Positions 1 to 12,736 are shown, counted from the stretch's first letter. The stretch: DNA of 64,000 nt from Heloderma charlesbogerti (GCA_026122225.1 JANEZZ010002248.1:372001-436000); one strand, 5' to 3'. Program-made: numbers and translations. Notes: generated from the letters alone by a model not told the origin.

Positions 1-87
1 CCTATGCCTGTTTAGACAGAAAAAAGTCCTACAACTCCCAAGTTGTAGGACTTTTTTCTGTCTAAACAGGCATAGGATTGTTCCCTT
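1..87. mobile_element. Hairpin MITE, family F1, cut by window start
   Basis: Bases 1-36 and 41-76 are perfect reverse complements around the 4-base spacer CCCA. The arms read CCTATGCCTGTTTAGACAGA at the outside. The right terminus GGATTGTTCCC follows the arm; the matching left terminus lies before base 1. Six other F1 copies occur in this window (12.3, 14.5, 16.7, 20.2, 27.6 and 40.1 kb). Nothing in it can encode a protein. Confidence 0.8.
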
Positions 88-153
88 ACTTGGGAAGAAA
101 ACCTGTTGAACTTGGTGAGGCTTCCTTCAAAGTAAATATGCATAAGATTGCAC
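88..153. mobile_element. Partial hairpin MITE, family F2 (right half)
   Basis: The stretch TACTTGGGAAG followed by a decayed arm and ending AAGATTGCACTGC matches the right half of the F2 hairpins at 42.2 and 14.4 kb. The left half is missing, and an F1 hairpin abuts the break, so the F1 copy may have landed in or next to this element. Confidence 0.5.
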
Positions 154-163
154 TGCACATATT

Positions 164-248
164 CAGTCCTATACATACTTACTTGTGAGCCACTCCTAAT
201 AAAATCAGTAGGATTTACTTTCCAGTTAATGTGGCATTATAGGCTCCA
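164..248. mobile_element. Decayed F2 hairpin MITE
   Basis: Begins AGTCCTATACATACTTACTT and ends with the approximate reverse complement ...ATTATAGGCT. The central AATAAAATCAGTAGGATTTA resembles the decayed F2 loop. Arms carry many mismatches, so this is an old copy. Confidence 0.4.
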
Positions 249-307
249 TACTCACATAGTTGAATGTACTTGTAAGATTATGACTAACATGGAGAACTGA
301 TATTAAA

Positions 308-412
308 GGGGTTGGATCCAAAAAGTCATACTTACAGTAGACCCACTGACAGCAACCTAAGTCCCATTTATTTCAGTGGGTCTATTCCAAGTATGACTAG
401 GTCTAAACCCAA
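308..412. mobile_element. Hairpin MITE, family F4
   Basis: Ends are GGGGTTGGATCC and a decayed complement. Inside are opposed motifs AGTAGACCCACTGA and TTTCAGTGGGTCTATT that can pair. A second copy sits at 57.9 kb. No coding potential. Confidence 0.5.
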
Positions 413-3095
413 GCCAATGAGAGCACAATACTTCCAGGCTCACAGCTGCTGCCTATCAATATACTCTTTGGAAAAGAAATACTCAAATCCCCTACTCTTC
501 AGTCCTCATTTTGCTCTTTAGAAAAGAAAAGCCTATTACATACTATATAACTAAAAGCCGGTCAACATTCCAGGCACACTGAACACTGTAGTACCTGAAG
601 TCAACGAGTTCTCAACTGCACCTTCTTTTCAGTGGGCAAGTGAATGTAAGAACTCATAAATGTGAAAGATCTTAACAGCTCTGACCTGAAACAAATCACA
701 GTGAAAGATTTCCTCCAAAGCTCAGATAAAATATCTTGTGGCTGACCTGTGACAGAACCCCTGTTATTCCTCTCCTATAACTCTGCTGAGGAGAGAGACT
801 GACAATTGTGCCTCATATGACAGTCGTTTTCAAGGTGCACACAAATGGGGACATAGATACAATCCAAGTTATTGTTAATTGTAACCTCTGCTTGAAACTG
901 GGCCTTCGAGGTGAGAGGCTAGTGGTACTGATAAGACTTCTTCTACAAGTGTGAATTTATTTCTTCCTTGACCAGGATAGTGATAGAAGTGTAGGAAAGG
1001 AGTATGAACTCTAGGTGTACAGCAGACCTAAGAAAGTAACTGTTACAAGTGCTTACGGCATGATCCAGTCAGCACTAAAAATATTTCATTCCCACTGCTA
1101 TCAGCAGGACAGTTAAGCAGGTGATAAGCTGGTGTTTAATGTTCTCCCTCTGATATCGACAGAACCTGTGTGCGCTCACCTTTGGATGCATCACTATGGC
1201 TAACTAAAACTAGTCAAAAAACAAAGTACAGATAGTGATGATTGCTCATGCTATTCCTAATCTAAAAAGGCTTTAGCTAAATGCATACTTAAACTGCCTT
1301 GTTTGTTTATAAGAGTATTTATATGCCAATTTTCTGTCACAAATGTGGCACACATAGTGACTTCCAACCTAAAGTAATAAAACACAGTCTGAAACAAATA
1401 ATACGAAAACAAATAGCAGGAAAAAATAAATTAAAACTACAGCAACAAAAGAACTGGAATCAAAACCATGGGTCAGATTGTATCTGCCCATGAGAATTAA
1501 ATTATACTGAACTGCCCCCCACCCACAGAACACCAACAGTAAAAATCAAGAGTTTGCTCATTCCAGGAGTAGGGATGCCAGCTGAGACAGGACTATGGTT
1601 GTCATGAAGGCTATGAACTCCTGAGCAGTCCTGACTGAGTGAAGGGACCTTGGCATGGCCATTGAAATCAACCAGTGGGAGTCATGACATCACAGCTGAG
1701 ACCACCTCTGCCACTTCAGGGGGGAAATCTGTTGGACAGGGTGGGCGCTGGGCAATATACCAACTATTCTGTCTCAAAGGTCCATCACCAGGTGCCTTCA
1801 AACACGAACGCTACTGTTGTATAGTGAGAACAAAGCACAAGACTAGCTAACAATAACAAGACTTTAATGATTATCCAACAAATAAACAGTAGTTAACCTT
1901 ACATCTGTAGGAGACATCTAGGCCTTGCTGAGGCCTGGTCCTGCCTGTTGGGAGGAGAGCTCTTGCCTGCTTTGCTGCTTGCTCTGAACTGAAGCCCTAC
2001 CCCAGTAGTCCTGCAATAAGCCTCTAACAACTGTAGGAGGGGAAATCATTTAAAGGGGCAATGCACACTCAAATACACATCAAATACCAAACCAGAAACC
2101 TAGATAGGGTTGTGGATTAATGGTAGTTTATTGCAGGTGAAGCCTTCCCAGGTCTCACCTGCTACAGTACTTAAAAATGTGGTGGACACAACTGAGACAA
2201 CTTGACCCTTCTCAACTTGTCCAGCGAGGACTCTGCCACATATAACCGGTCAGCATTGCTGATGTTTACTCAGGCCAGTGAAGTTCGGGGGTTTGTTAAA
2301 GCCACCCACCAAAGTGATGTAAGCTTTAACCAGCCCCTAAACTCTTCTCCAGTTCAGATCTTGATCTGAGCTACCTGAAAGAGAATGCTCTTCCTGCGCC
2401 ACCATTTGCATTTGTGGGGGGAAGGTAGAAAGGAGATGAAGGGGCAAATTCTCAGGGCTGAGATTCACCTTCAGAATCTGCCCAGGCAGTCTCTTTATCA
2501 TCCCCCACAGTGGAGTGACTTTGCGACATTACTTCATATGGAGGCAGTTAGGAAAGGACAACCTGGCCAAATTCAGGGTCTGGTTCCATCCTTGTACCCC
2601 CTTTCTACCCTCACCAGAACTAATGGGATCCATTTCGGGGAGATTAAAAAGCAGCTGCAGGGGAAATTCAGGGTTAGAGAACCCATTCCCCATACCAAAA
2701 AGGAATGGGCTCCCATCCTTCATCCCTGGTTTTTGCCCCTGCAGTTCCTTTCTATCCTCCCCCCCCCCAAAAAAAAACCATACACTTTAATGCAGCTACT
2801 TTACTCCATTAGATGTCAGGGGAGGAGAACATTAGAAAGAGATGGGCAGGGGCAAATAATTTTGACAAGGCCTCAGATTGGCTCAGAATAATTACCTGAG
2901 CATTTCCAGCTTCTGTCGGAAGAACTTGGTATTCTTTTGAGCTGTCCGCAGCAAAACCCACCAGGCAAGGCAGGCTGATAGTTGCAGCACCATGGAAAGC
3001 TCCAGATAAGCAACTTGCTCTGACAAAAGCCGGAGATCAACTGAGGCCTTATGAGCCCCTCAGTCTACACCTCCTCAGGTCCACCCCACTGCCTG
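413..3095. other. No recognisable gene; anonymous sequence
   Basis: I see no exon with splice signals, no known LINE or SINE and no strong inverted repeat. An open frame of 168 codons at 2385-2891 has no family resemblance and composition typical of chance. CA- and C-rich stretches at 1.9-2.9 kb may be an old LTR or LINE remnant, but I cannot show it. Confidence 0.45.
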
Positions 3096-3128
3096 AAAAA
3101 TATGAATCCTTAAAGGATTCATATTTTT
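3096..3128. repeat. Perfect 33-bp palindrome
   Basis: Sixteen-base arms AAAAATATGAATCCTT and their exact complement flank a single central A. It is isolated from the MITE families listed here. It could be a small stem-loop or chance. Confidence 0.6.
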
Positions 3129-3886
3129 GGGTTGAAGACCCTGGGTTGAAGATAAGTGCTTCTTCTTTCTGTGGCCTCCTCCCTGGTGCATTCGTTATGC
3201 TGTTGGGCCGATGTGGTGGAACGGGAGGTACTTAACTCCTCAGGGGAATTGGACTCAGGGGACAGTAGCTGCATAGGCCATGGCTTGGGTTCTGGAAGCT
3301 CCTGACCACTCACTTCAGACTCAGTACCAAGAACCCAGTATAGCGGCCCCAGACTCTGCTGGCTCATTCTCCTCTGGGCCTGAGCTCAAGGCCAGGGCTA
3401 TGAAACTCAGCTTATTTCCAATTTAAGGTGCATTTTCTTTAATACACCTATCTCTACAGGTTCTTTAGGGACATGCTGACTGAGAGAAGATATGGAAAAG
3501 AAGACAGCCCCTTGCATGGTGTCTGCTGATCTTCAAGGGTGTCAGACCACCCTTTCCCTGGAATAGCCAGGTATTCTCCCTCCATATACCACACTTACAA
3601 TAGCAGTGCCCATGCCCCTGTCAATCCCATCTGAATCCCCCAAACATTCCCAGCTGTACTCACAGCCGCAACTGTAATCCCCCAGAAAGAGATCCAGACA
3701 GAATATCAAACAGCACAAGAAGTGTGACTAGTAAAAAGATGTATACAAACAGGCAAGCAAGAAAAAAAGTTTCCAAAACCATGATGTAAAAATAGCTCTC
3801 ATCAGAATGCCACACTTTTGAATTGGAAATCCAAATTCAGAGCATGGTTCACTGCCCAATTACTGAAATGTCCACCATTAATATGG
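3129..3886. other. Anonymous sequence with Ser/Glu-rich minus frame
   Basis: A minus-strand frame at 3119-3367 is rich in Ser, Glu and Pro, similar in flavour to the 5' ends of the two solo LTRs at 31.3 and 60.9 kb. I found no LTR termini or target duplication here, so an LTR remnant is only a guess. Confidence 0.3.
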
Positions 3887-3966
3887 ACAGTGTGTGTGCG
3901 CGCATGTGTATGCACATGTATGTGCATGTAGGGGTATGTGAGTGTGTGTGTGTGTGTGTGTGGGTG
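3887..3966. repeat. (TG)n microsatellite, interrupted
   Basis: Alternating TG/CG/CA dinucleotides, with a final run of about eleven uninterrupted TG units. Such purine-pyrimidine alternation can form Z-DNA. Confidence 0.9.
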
Positions 3967-4248
3967 TATACATAAAAAACAAATTTCCATGAGGAAACAG
4001 AACAGATTTTATTGAAAGGATTTACATCCCTTCCTTCTCTCTCAGTACAAGGCACTCAAAATGTCTTACTACAAGATGAAACATTAAACAAAACAAAGTA
4101 ATTAAAAATATAGTCAAGGACAGTAGAAGCAGCAGATAAAATATAAAACAGGCAAGAAGCAAATAAGAAGTTAAAACATAGCTGATGTGTCTCCCAGGCT
4201 AGAGGCCTGCCCGAACAAGAAGATGGTTAACTTTGCCTAAGTCAATAA

Positions 4249-4471
4249 TGGTGAGTGTGTTGACTGGGAGCTGGGAAATCCGGGTTCTAGTCCCCACTTG
4301 ACCATGGAAGCTCACTGGGTGACTTTGGGCCAGTCATAGACTCTCAGCCCACCTCACAGGGTTGCTGTTGTGAGGATAAAATGGAGAGGAGGAGGATTAC
4401 GTATGCCGCCTTGGGTTCCTTAAGGAGGGAAAAAGGCGGGATAGTAAGTAAATAAATAAATAAATGAATGA
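4249..4471 (+). mobile_element. Sauria-type SINE, 5'-truncated
   Basis: The tRNA-like half is reduced to the B-box area, GGTTCTAGTCCC. It continues into the diagnostic middle GTGACTTTGGGCCAGTCA and TTGTGAGGATAAAATGGAGA, then a (AAAT)n tail. Known Sauria SINEs carry a BovB-like 3' end and are mobilised by BovB. Compare the fuller copy at 14.7 kb. Confidence 0.85.
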
Positions 4472-6886
4472 ATTTGCCTGGAATGACATCAAGGAGAAAG
4501 CCAAACAGATCTTCCAGAGCAGGGCATTCCAAAACCCAACAGAGCAATTCCATACATACATTATGCTGATACTGGAGAGACACAGCCTCTATGCTGGCAG
4601 AATAGGTGTCCTGTCAAATGTGTGCTCAGCCCAGGAGGGGGAAAACATGCAAGAATACAAAAATGGTGGAAGCCCACAGCATTCCTGGAAATCCTACCAC
4701 AGCCCACTAGAGGCTGTACCACTGCAGTCCATGTGCCCACTACACACAAGCAAATGAACTCACACTGGAGACATGCCCCCAGCACACTGCTCTGCATCAC
4801 CACATATCACACAGAAGATGATGATGGCACATTGCTCCCACTCAAACAACCTATGGCACAGCCAGCAATGACCCCACTACTGCAAGTCTCTGGGCATCCC
4901 TACAGGCAGGGGTTTGAGTCCCCTTATGCTCCTCACAACTACTGTTTTGAAGCACAGCACACACAGAGGGGAGAAAGGAGAGTTCACACAACACAGCATT
5001 CACACAGCTCCCTGGGTAGGAGAACTGTAGAAAGTACACACAGCCCTTCTGGGACAAGTGTCCAAGACCCACAAAGGGAGGGAAAGACCATTTTAACAAT
5101 CAGACAAGTACAGGGGACAGGACACCCAACAAGAGCAGCCACAGATGTACATTGACAGCAACAGCCTCCAGTATTGCACTGCAGAGGACACAGGGTTGGG
5201 AAACAGAAGATGGGAACTCAAGCCCCAACACCTCCACTTACATTTTGCATTCCTGAAAAAATAAACAACATGTCCAGCAAAAAAATAGGGCAGCTCCTTG
5301 AAGTCCAACCTACACTGCAAGCTCTACAGAGCACTTCTGTACCCATAGCAGCAGACAGAAAATAAGACACATCATGGGGCATTTTGTCTTGTTCTGTGGT
5401 CCCTCCCTTGAGGCTCACAGGGCAAGCTGGTAGCAAGATCAAGGCAGATCAAGACAGGAAGAAAGTAGGACCTTGGATAGCTCCAGGTGGCTCCTCTGGC
5501 TTGAACTCTCTCCTACTAGGACAATAGGAGGATGTTGTCTCAGCAGGTAGCTAAAGCCAACTGAAGCATTGTAGGCTGACAAGGCCTACATAGTCATCTC
5601 TGCCCCTCCTAGAGGAGCTGACTGGATTGTTAAAGGGCCCTCACCTAATTTTTGCTTCCACCAAATCCTAGGGCCCTGAACCAGCTTATTTCTATCAGAT
5701 TGTGCCCTAACTGCAGCAATCAGGGGTGCTCACCGAACAAATCTCAGATTGGTGGGACATTCAACAGGGCTCCTTAGATGTTCTCAGAGGTTGGGAAGTT
5801 CATATGTAAGAGGTGGTCCTTTCAGAATCCTTGTCATTGCATAACTGATCATGCTATACCAACATAAAAATGTGATTTTCTTCTTTCTTTCTTTTAAATT
5901 GAGGGGGGGTGTTTTTTTAATTGGAATGACTACTTGGATCACCAAGGTATGGAAATCACAAGTACCACTTGATACCGTTGATCTCTGTCTGCAAATACCA
6001 AAATACAAGATTGGTAAGTGCAACTCATATAATTGGGTGTATACATGCCTAGCAAAGTACTTGGCTAATCCTGCCTACATATAATTACCTAATTTGCAAA
6101 CATGCATACAGCAAAGTGCATGCCTGTGCATGAATAATTGCATCCATCCATCTTTGAAATTCCACCCTCTGAGCAGGCAACATCAATCAAAGAGAAACTA
6201 TCACCCACATGCTGAATCTGTTGATAGATATTTCATAATCTATCGCTCCCTCCTACACTACTCAATTTCCATAGACTCTGTCTGCAAACAACAATAACTC
6301 TGAATTACTGGAGGAAATATCTATTCTTTTTCTTAAGAGTCTCAGCTACATAGATAGGAGTCTGCATTTATCTGTATGTTATGGAGACCCTCCAATATTC
6401 AACACTTCATTTTATACCAGCACTTAGCAAGGCATATACTTCTCTTGTGAGCATTATCCTGCCATTTCTTTCCCAGCTGCAGCCCAATAATGAGGTAACA
6501 CCCCTGCCTTGTACCAACCCTGTTAACAAATACCTTTGCTCAGTGTGGTCTTAAGTGCCTAAGAACTCTGGGCAGTTTTTATTTTAAACACTTGTAGCCC
6601 TCATGACTATGGAGAATGTGCATACAAGCACAACTCAACTTCCCAAATTCCACCTCAAAACTTGTTCTGTCTCGTGCCCATAGCAGATTGTGAGATTTTT
6701 CTTCTTGCATGAAAATTTGTGTGTTTTTTTCACACACATTTTTCCAAATGCAAACATCAGTCTTTGAAATGTACACATTCTTCTCCCATTGACTAAAGTG
6801 TGTTTGTGTACATTTTTCCAAAGTATGCATGTTTCCATGCACATTTTTCAAATGTAGCATATCAAACACATTTTTTGGGTCCACAA
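4472..6886. other. No recognisable gene or repeat
   Basis: Overlapping open frames on both strands at 4.3-5.4 kb (longest 177 codons) reflect CA-rich, stop-poor composition and have no recognisable domain. Around 6.7-6.86 kb, several near-repeats of ACATTTTTCCAAA appear. Nothing else stands out. Confidence 0.4.
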
Positions 6887-8010
6887 ATCATAGAATAGTA
6901 GGGTTGGAAGGGGCCTATAAGACCACTGAGTCTAACCCTCTGCTCAATGCAGGAATCAAAGTCAAAGCATCCCTGACAGATGGCTGTCCAGCTTCATCTT
7001 GGATGCCTCCAGTGTGGAAGAGCCCACCACCTCCCTAGGTAATTGGTTCCATATTGCTCTCAGTCAGGATGTTTTTCCTGATGTTCAGCCAGAATCTGGC
7101 TTCCTGTAACTTGAGCCCATTATTCCATGTCCTGCATTCTGGGATGATCGAGAAGAGATCCTGGCCTCACTCTCTGTGACAACCTTTCAAGTACTTGAAG
7201 AGCACTATCATATCTCCCCCCAGTCTTCTCTTCTTAAGGCTAAACATGCCCAGTTCTTTCAGTCTCTCTTCATAGGGATTTGTTTTCAGTCCCCTGATCA
7301 TCTTCGCTGCCCTCCTCTGAACCCTCTCCAGTTTGCCTGCATCCTTCTTAAAGTGCAGTGCCCAGAACTGGACACAGTACTCCAGATGAGGCCTAACCAG
7401 TGCTGAGTAGAGGGGAACTAGTACTTCATGGGATTTGAAAGCTATGCTTCTCTTAATGCAGCCCAAAAAAGCATTTGCCTTTCTGGCAGCCACATCACAT
7501 TGTTGGCTCATATTCAGCTTGTGATCTACAGCAATTCCAAGATCCTTCTCGCTTGTAGTGTTGTTGAGCCATATATCCCCCATCTTGTAACTGTACATTT
7601 GGTTTCTTTTTCCTAGGTGCAGAACTTGGCATTTATCCCTGTTAAATGTCATTCTGTTGTTTTCTGCCCAGCGCTCCAGTCTATCAAGATCACTTTGAAT
7701 TCTGTGTTTGTCTTCCAGGGTATTAGCTATCCCACCCAATTTTGTGTCATCTGCAAATCTGATCAGCATTCCCTGCACCTCCTCCTCCAAGTCATTAATA
7801 AAAATATTGAAGAGCACTGGGCCCAGGACTGAGCCATGTGGTACCCCGCTCGTTACCTCTCCCCAGTTTGAGAAGATCCCATTGATAAGCACTCTTTGAG
7901 TCCGATTCTGTAGCCAACTGTAGATCCACCTGATCGTTGTTTCATCTAGCCCATTTGGAGCTGGTTTGCTCATTGGGATATCATGGGGCACTTTGTCCCG
8001 TTGCAAGCTT
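6887..8010 (-). mobile_element. CR1 LINE, 5'-truncated
   Basis: On the minus strand the element ends at the classical CR1 3' terminus: CCCTTCCAACCC followed by ATTCTATGA. Upstream lies the C-terminal half of the RT and its downstream domain. CR1 homology stops near 8.0 kb, where the sequence becomes low-complexity, the usual pattern for incomplete target-primed reverse transcription. Confidence 0.92.
7167..8000 (-). pseudogene. CR1 ORF2 fragment, reverse transcriptase C-terminal half
   Basis: CR1 ORF2 encodes an endonuclease plus reverse transcriptase that copies its RNA at a nicked chromosomal site. Only the RT palm onward is left. In the minus frame starting at 8147, CR1 similarity begins at about residue 50 (DKVPHDIPMSK). 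It shows motif B GVPHGSVLGPVLFNIF (101-116) and the catalytic box FADD (131-134, in place of YADD). The CR1 tail domain RALVRPHLEYCVQFW-like continues to the stop at 7167. The first ~50 residues of the open frame are translated (TCCA)n-type repeat and unrelated DNA. No endonuclease remains, so it is inactive. The frame is long for a dead copy, which suggests moderate age. Confidence 0.9.
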
Positions 8011-8191
8011 GAGAATGTATGGACCTGGACCACAGATTGTCCATCAAGTCCATGTTCCATCAAGTCCATGAGGGTTTGAACTGGGTGAATCCTGACCAGA
8101 AATGAACTGAAACTCATCCATCCATCCAAACTCATCCATCCATCCATCCATTCCTAGCCCTTAAGTGATGCTTCCCACACCAGCAGTCTAT
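8011..8191. repeat. Low-complexity (ATCC)n and short direct repeats
   Basis: CATCAAGTCCATG occurs twice near 8045-8070, followed by three clusters of ATCC units at 8105-8150. It separates the CR1 break from the hAT-like element. Confidence 0.7.
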
Positions 8192-8199
8192 GTAGTCAC

Positions 8200-8689
8200 T
8201 AGGGATGTAGGAAACCCCTACCTTCCGAGGTGGTTCTGGGGGGGTTCTGGGGGAGTTCCGCAGAGGGGGAGGTGATCCATTCCTCCCCCCCCCCCAGGAT
8301 CCTCTTGAGTGTCCATGTGTCTGCTGGGTTCTGCGGGCCGGCACGCCTGCTCTGGGTCCTCCGGCGATACGGCAATGGCAGCTGCCATTGCCATTTTGCT
8401 TTGAGAAAGACAGCCGCAAATGGAGTAGCAGATGCCACTTGCAGCTGTAAAGCCCTCGCAGACCTTTATGGCTTTATTTATGTAAAGCTCAGGGCCTTAC
8501 GGCTGTCTTTCTCAAAGCAAAACAGCAATGGCGGCTGCCATTGCCGTATTGCCGGAGGATCTGGAGCAGGCATGCCGGTCCGGCAGGAATTCTCCTGGAG
8601 CAGAGGTAAGAGGTGCCATCCCGCTGTGGACTATGGAGGCCGGAATCCAGCCTCATTGGAGTCTGTGGAGGATTTCTACAACATCCCTG
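8200..8689. mobile_element. hAT-like palindromic element, subfamily beta
   Basis: The 490 bp element is bounded by an exact 8-bp duplication GTAGTCAC (8192-8199 and 8690-8697). Ends are TAGGGATGTAGG and its counterpart ACAACATCCCTG, which is hAT-like. The interior is a large palindrome: GCTTTGAGAAAGACAGCCG near 8398-8416 pairs with its complement near 8497-8515, flanked by GCCATTGCC/GGCAATGGC repeats. No transposase is encoded, so it depends on an outside source. Its ends match the outer element at 31674-33238 but the core differs. Confidence 0.85.
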
Positions 8690-8994
8690 GTAGTCACTAC
8701 AAACTGCTAATGGAGGTTAGAAATGATTGCCTGGCACTTCTTGAAAAGAAGAGGTAAGCATAACATAGGATAAAGGGAAGCTGAAGGACAAAGGGACCTC
8801 TTCTTTTTCATGAGGTCTTTTGGGCTTCCTTTGGGACCTTCCTATGTGGGTGTTCAATATGCCTATGTGATTTTGTTCCCTGCCTTTTCTTTCATTTCAA
8901 CTTTCCCAGAGAGATGAAGAGATCAAGGATTCACATGTTTGTTGCTGGGATGTCAGTCTTTCATCTGATTAGCAGCACTGAACTACAGAGTCTA

Positions 8995-9057
8995 TGTTCT
9001 TCTCAGTTCAGTGGTACTGACTCAAAGGTAAATGTGTATAGAATTGCAGCCTTAATG
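8995..9057. mobile_element. Partial F2 hairpin MITE
   Basis: The right half only: CTCAGTTCAGTGGTACTGACTCAAAGG region ending GTATAGAATTGCAGCC, which matches the F2 terminus. Confidence 0.4.
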
Positions 9058-12000
9058 ACCCCTGGGAGGGCTTAATAGTTTTATTCTGAACTTAGCTTGA
9101 GAACCCATGTTCTCAAAAAAGGAAAAAAACAAGTATTAATTTGCTCTTTCTTAGTGGACAAGCATAAATATAGTATTTCAGAAGCTACTCACTGCTGTGA
9201 ATTGGAGAATTTGTTCTATGTGAAGTATGAAAAAAAAACAAGCTCCCTCTTATTTTTAAAAAAAGTAAAAGAAATATGCAAGCACACTACATTTTATGGA
9301 TAGCTTTAAAAGTTTTTTTTTAAAAAGTGGTAACAGATGAAATTTTGCAGCCACTCTAAGATTAAGAGATGAAATAATGCACACATTATTCATGATCCTG
9401 TTGAAATGATTTCTTATTTTTTTAACTTTACTAGATTTTTTTTTTTTGCATTATGATGATTATTTATACAGTGCTTATATTATACTGGAGGCTTTGCCAA
9501 ACAAATAAAAAATATAGTTTCTACACCCCTAGGAATTTATGATCTAATTTAGACATGACATAAGTGAGAGCAAAAGGACAGTGTAGAATGAAACAGAGAA
9601 GAAAAGAAACTGGGCAAGAGAGAACAAATGGTCTAGTAGCAGATTGTACTGCATCAACCTCTCTTGATTGCTCATGTTCCTTAATAGGTCTACTACCATA
9701 TTTATTAAAATCTTCACCATCCTGCCACTCTTTCTGTTATGATAGGAGGCGTTTTGCCAAGTGTTCTTTGGTCTTCTAAAAATGTCATACAGGGAAAATA
9801 ATGCAGATTGGTAGCTGGAACACCTTTCCCTCCCAGTTGGAGGAGTTGGATGCCCATGGGGTTGCTACACTTGCTCAGAAAATACATGTATGTAACATGC
9901 ATCTCAACCAGATTCAGCATGTACTGAAAGAGGACACTCACCAGGAATTAGTATGGTACTAGGGGAATCTCTTCCTCTGAAGCCTTGATCTCTAGTCCTC
10001 ATGGAGGACCAACCACTATACATCAGATAGAGCTGGCTCAGAAAGCTAGCCCTTTAGCCAACTTAGCAGGAGCTAGTATATGTAACTTAGTTTCCTTGGT
10101 GTAGATAGTGAAGTGTTACCACAAGGTTTACTTATCGATTTCACCTTTTGAAAAGTTAAAATATATAGTGTATGCTGCCTTGCACCAGTGCTGATGTGTG
10201 TGCATGTGTCCTTTTGAAAACAAAACAAAACCCAGGAAGCGTCACCTGCCAGAAAAAGCAGCAGCAGCATAAATGAATAAAAACAACACTAAGATCTAAA
10301 AACACACAAATAAGGTCTGCAATGCCTGGGGAAATAGAAGCGTCTTTACTTGCCTGCAGAAAGACCTATAGATGCTGCTGGGTACAAAATTGGAGCCATC
10401 TTAGGTCTAGGTGGAGAACCTGACCTTGGGTCTGAACATCTGGTCTGACTGGGATCTGTCACGGAAGGCAGACACAGAGGCCCATGAGCTCCAGAAACAA
10501 CACCAGGGCCAGAACGGGGCCGCTACTAGGATCTGTCCTCGAAATGCCCTTACCTTGCATAGCATTCTTGAGGGAAAGGTGGAAAGGCATACAGTAGCCC
10601 CTGAGGCTATGTGAGGGACAGTGCATCATTGGCTTCAATCCCTGGGTCCTGGAACCATGAGAAGAATCTGGATACTTTTTTGTCTGTCAGCAGATTAACC
10701 ACTGGAAACCCCCCTTCAAACTCTCAGTAATCATTTGGGATGCCTTATGGAGGACTGACCAATCCCACTGTAGAATCACTTTCCAGCTCAGCCAGTCCAC
10801 CTGAACATTCTGGGCCCCCTTGACATCTTCTGCTGAGAGCAAGGCTAGGTAAGATTCCACCCATGTTAGTGCAGGTGCACATCTGCTTGTAGATCACTGG
10901 AGCTCGCTCTTCTCCTCAACTGTCCCTTTAACCCCCCAATGCCACACCTCCCCCTACCCAGAACCACATTAATAACAGTGCCTGTATCCCTCCCCTGGTT
11001 AAGCAATGGGTCTCCCAAGAAAATATCAAAGCAACCAGCAAAATAATATAAGCCTCCAGCCAGCAAACAAAAACACGCAACAGTAAGAACAGTCAGTGCA
11101 CTAAAACACGTTCAGCAAGAAAGAAACTTTACAAACACTGCGAGCATCTTTTTTCATGCCTTTCTTGTCTCAAGGGTCACTAGGCCTCCCAGAAGGGACT
11201 CGAGACTGAAAATAGCAGTTCAGCAATCTTGCTCTCTCCCCTCAGCCTCATGCCACACCAAAGCAGTACCCTCTCTTTGGTGTTGTCCCATTCGGGATCA
11301 CCACCATCAGGGGTGCTGTCACCCACATCTGCTCAACAGTAAAACGCACACACATGCACACAGACAGAAGCCTGCTTCAAAGCCAGATGTGTACTCTTCA
11401 CGGGGGCAGTTTCTCCTGACAGGCAGATAGTGTTTCAAGCTCTCCTTCTGCCAATGTCAGCTCCTGGGGAGCAAGGGACAGATGAAAACAAAATACTTCA
11501 CCTGCGCCTCTTTTGTCGCAGCTGCCGCACTTGCTGTTTGTTGTTACCCGGAAGCGTCAACCTGACATAGGAACATGAACATGAAATCCACTGCTGTTCA
11601 TAAAGTTTCAAAGTTGAAGCCAGAGGGGTACGAGTAATAATCAATGTAATACCACATCAGCCAGATCAGAAACAGCCAATGCAGAGGCACTTTTGTGGTT
11701 TTGTAAGTTTTTAGTAGTTGAATATAGACACATTTGGGACTGAGCAGTGAAAAGCAAGATGACCTCAAGACAACCAAACCTTTGGAATTTATCACCTCTT
11801 GCTGCCCATCTGAAAGGTAAACATAACATTTGAAAGGTTTTCTTGACAGGCTACCAGAGATACTAATGCAGCTAAATTTAGTAGGATACCAAATGAGGTG
11901 GAAAATTGCTGTAGCTAAGTGATAATGCTGCTCATAGCAAACAAGATTTTAAATTAATAAACATGAATATATTAATTCACTACAGCCCAAGTAATGTTGT

Positions 12001-12297
12001 GTTGATGTTTCCTCTGCATAAAAATGCCACTTAATAATGTGACAGGGAAGTCAGCTACTGGGGGAAGGAAGTTGCAGAGTTAGAAAGCCAAGGATTCTTC
12101 CAGAAGGCTTCATACTGTATAGAAAATGGTTGAGCTGGAATGCATCACAAACCACAAACTCAGGTGGCAAATATATGGTTCCTGTAAAACATCTCTTGAC
12201 TATTTTAATGAAAGTGAAACCCTGAAGAAGGATCTCCACAACAGCTTCCCCACTTCTATGTTGTATTATTTTTGGTGGCCAGGACATCAAACAGATT
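9058..12297. other. No recognisable gene or repeat
   Basis: AT-rich anonymous DNA with poly(T)/poly(A) runs near 9.24-9.45 kb. No reading frame exceeds 85 codons, and I recognised no LINE, SINE or terminal-repeat element. Confidence 0.45.
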
Positions 12298-12300
12298 TTA

Positions 12301-12415
12301 GGGTGCAATCCTATGCATGTTTAGACAGAAGTCCTACAACTCCCAGGATGCCCTAGCCAGCCATGCTGGGAGTTGTAGGACATATTTCTCTCTAAACATG
12401 AATAGGATTGTGCCT
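12301..12415. mobile_element. Hairpin MITE F1
   Basis: TTA (12298-12300 and 12416-12418) flanks termini GGGTGCAATCC and GGATTGTGCCT. Arms containing GTCCTACAACTCCCA pair around an A/T-poor loop with GCCAGCC. The 3-bp TTA duplication is typical of PIF/Harbinger-type transposition. Confidence 0.8.
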
Positions 12416-12736
12416 TTAATCTGCTTTCCCTTCTTTCCTTCCAGAATGTCACATTAGTATATCCAGTTGGGTTATTGTAGGACAGGCCAAACTGATATCC
12501 TCCTAATTCTATTCCCATTTGATTAAAATCTCTCATTAGTTTTGCACAGTTGTACATTCACATGATACTTGCTTTTAAATAAGCATGTTTTGCAACTGTC
12601 ATACTGTTTCCTCTCATTACAAGCAACTCAGGCTCATCTAGTGAAGCTGTAAAGTTGTACAATTGCCCTAAGTATAAACGAGGTGTGTGAGGGGTGTTGA
12701 ATTCCAAATCTCAGCTTTTGAAAGAGAGAGCCCAGA

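Noticed and set aside
2385..2891. 168-codon plus frame
   Set aside because: No domain, biased by C-rich composition, several overlapping frames on both strands of similar length, no splice or promoter context.
3802..4055. His/Thr-repeat minus frames
   Set aside because: Translation of the (TG)n microsatellite.
4622..5155. 177-codon plus frame rich in His, Thr and Gln
   Set aside because: CA-rich, stop-poor DNA explains it; overlapping frames on the other strand are equally long.
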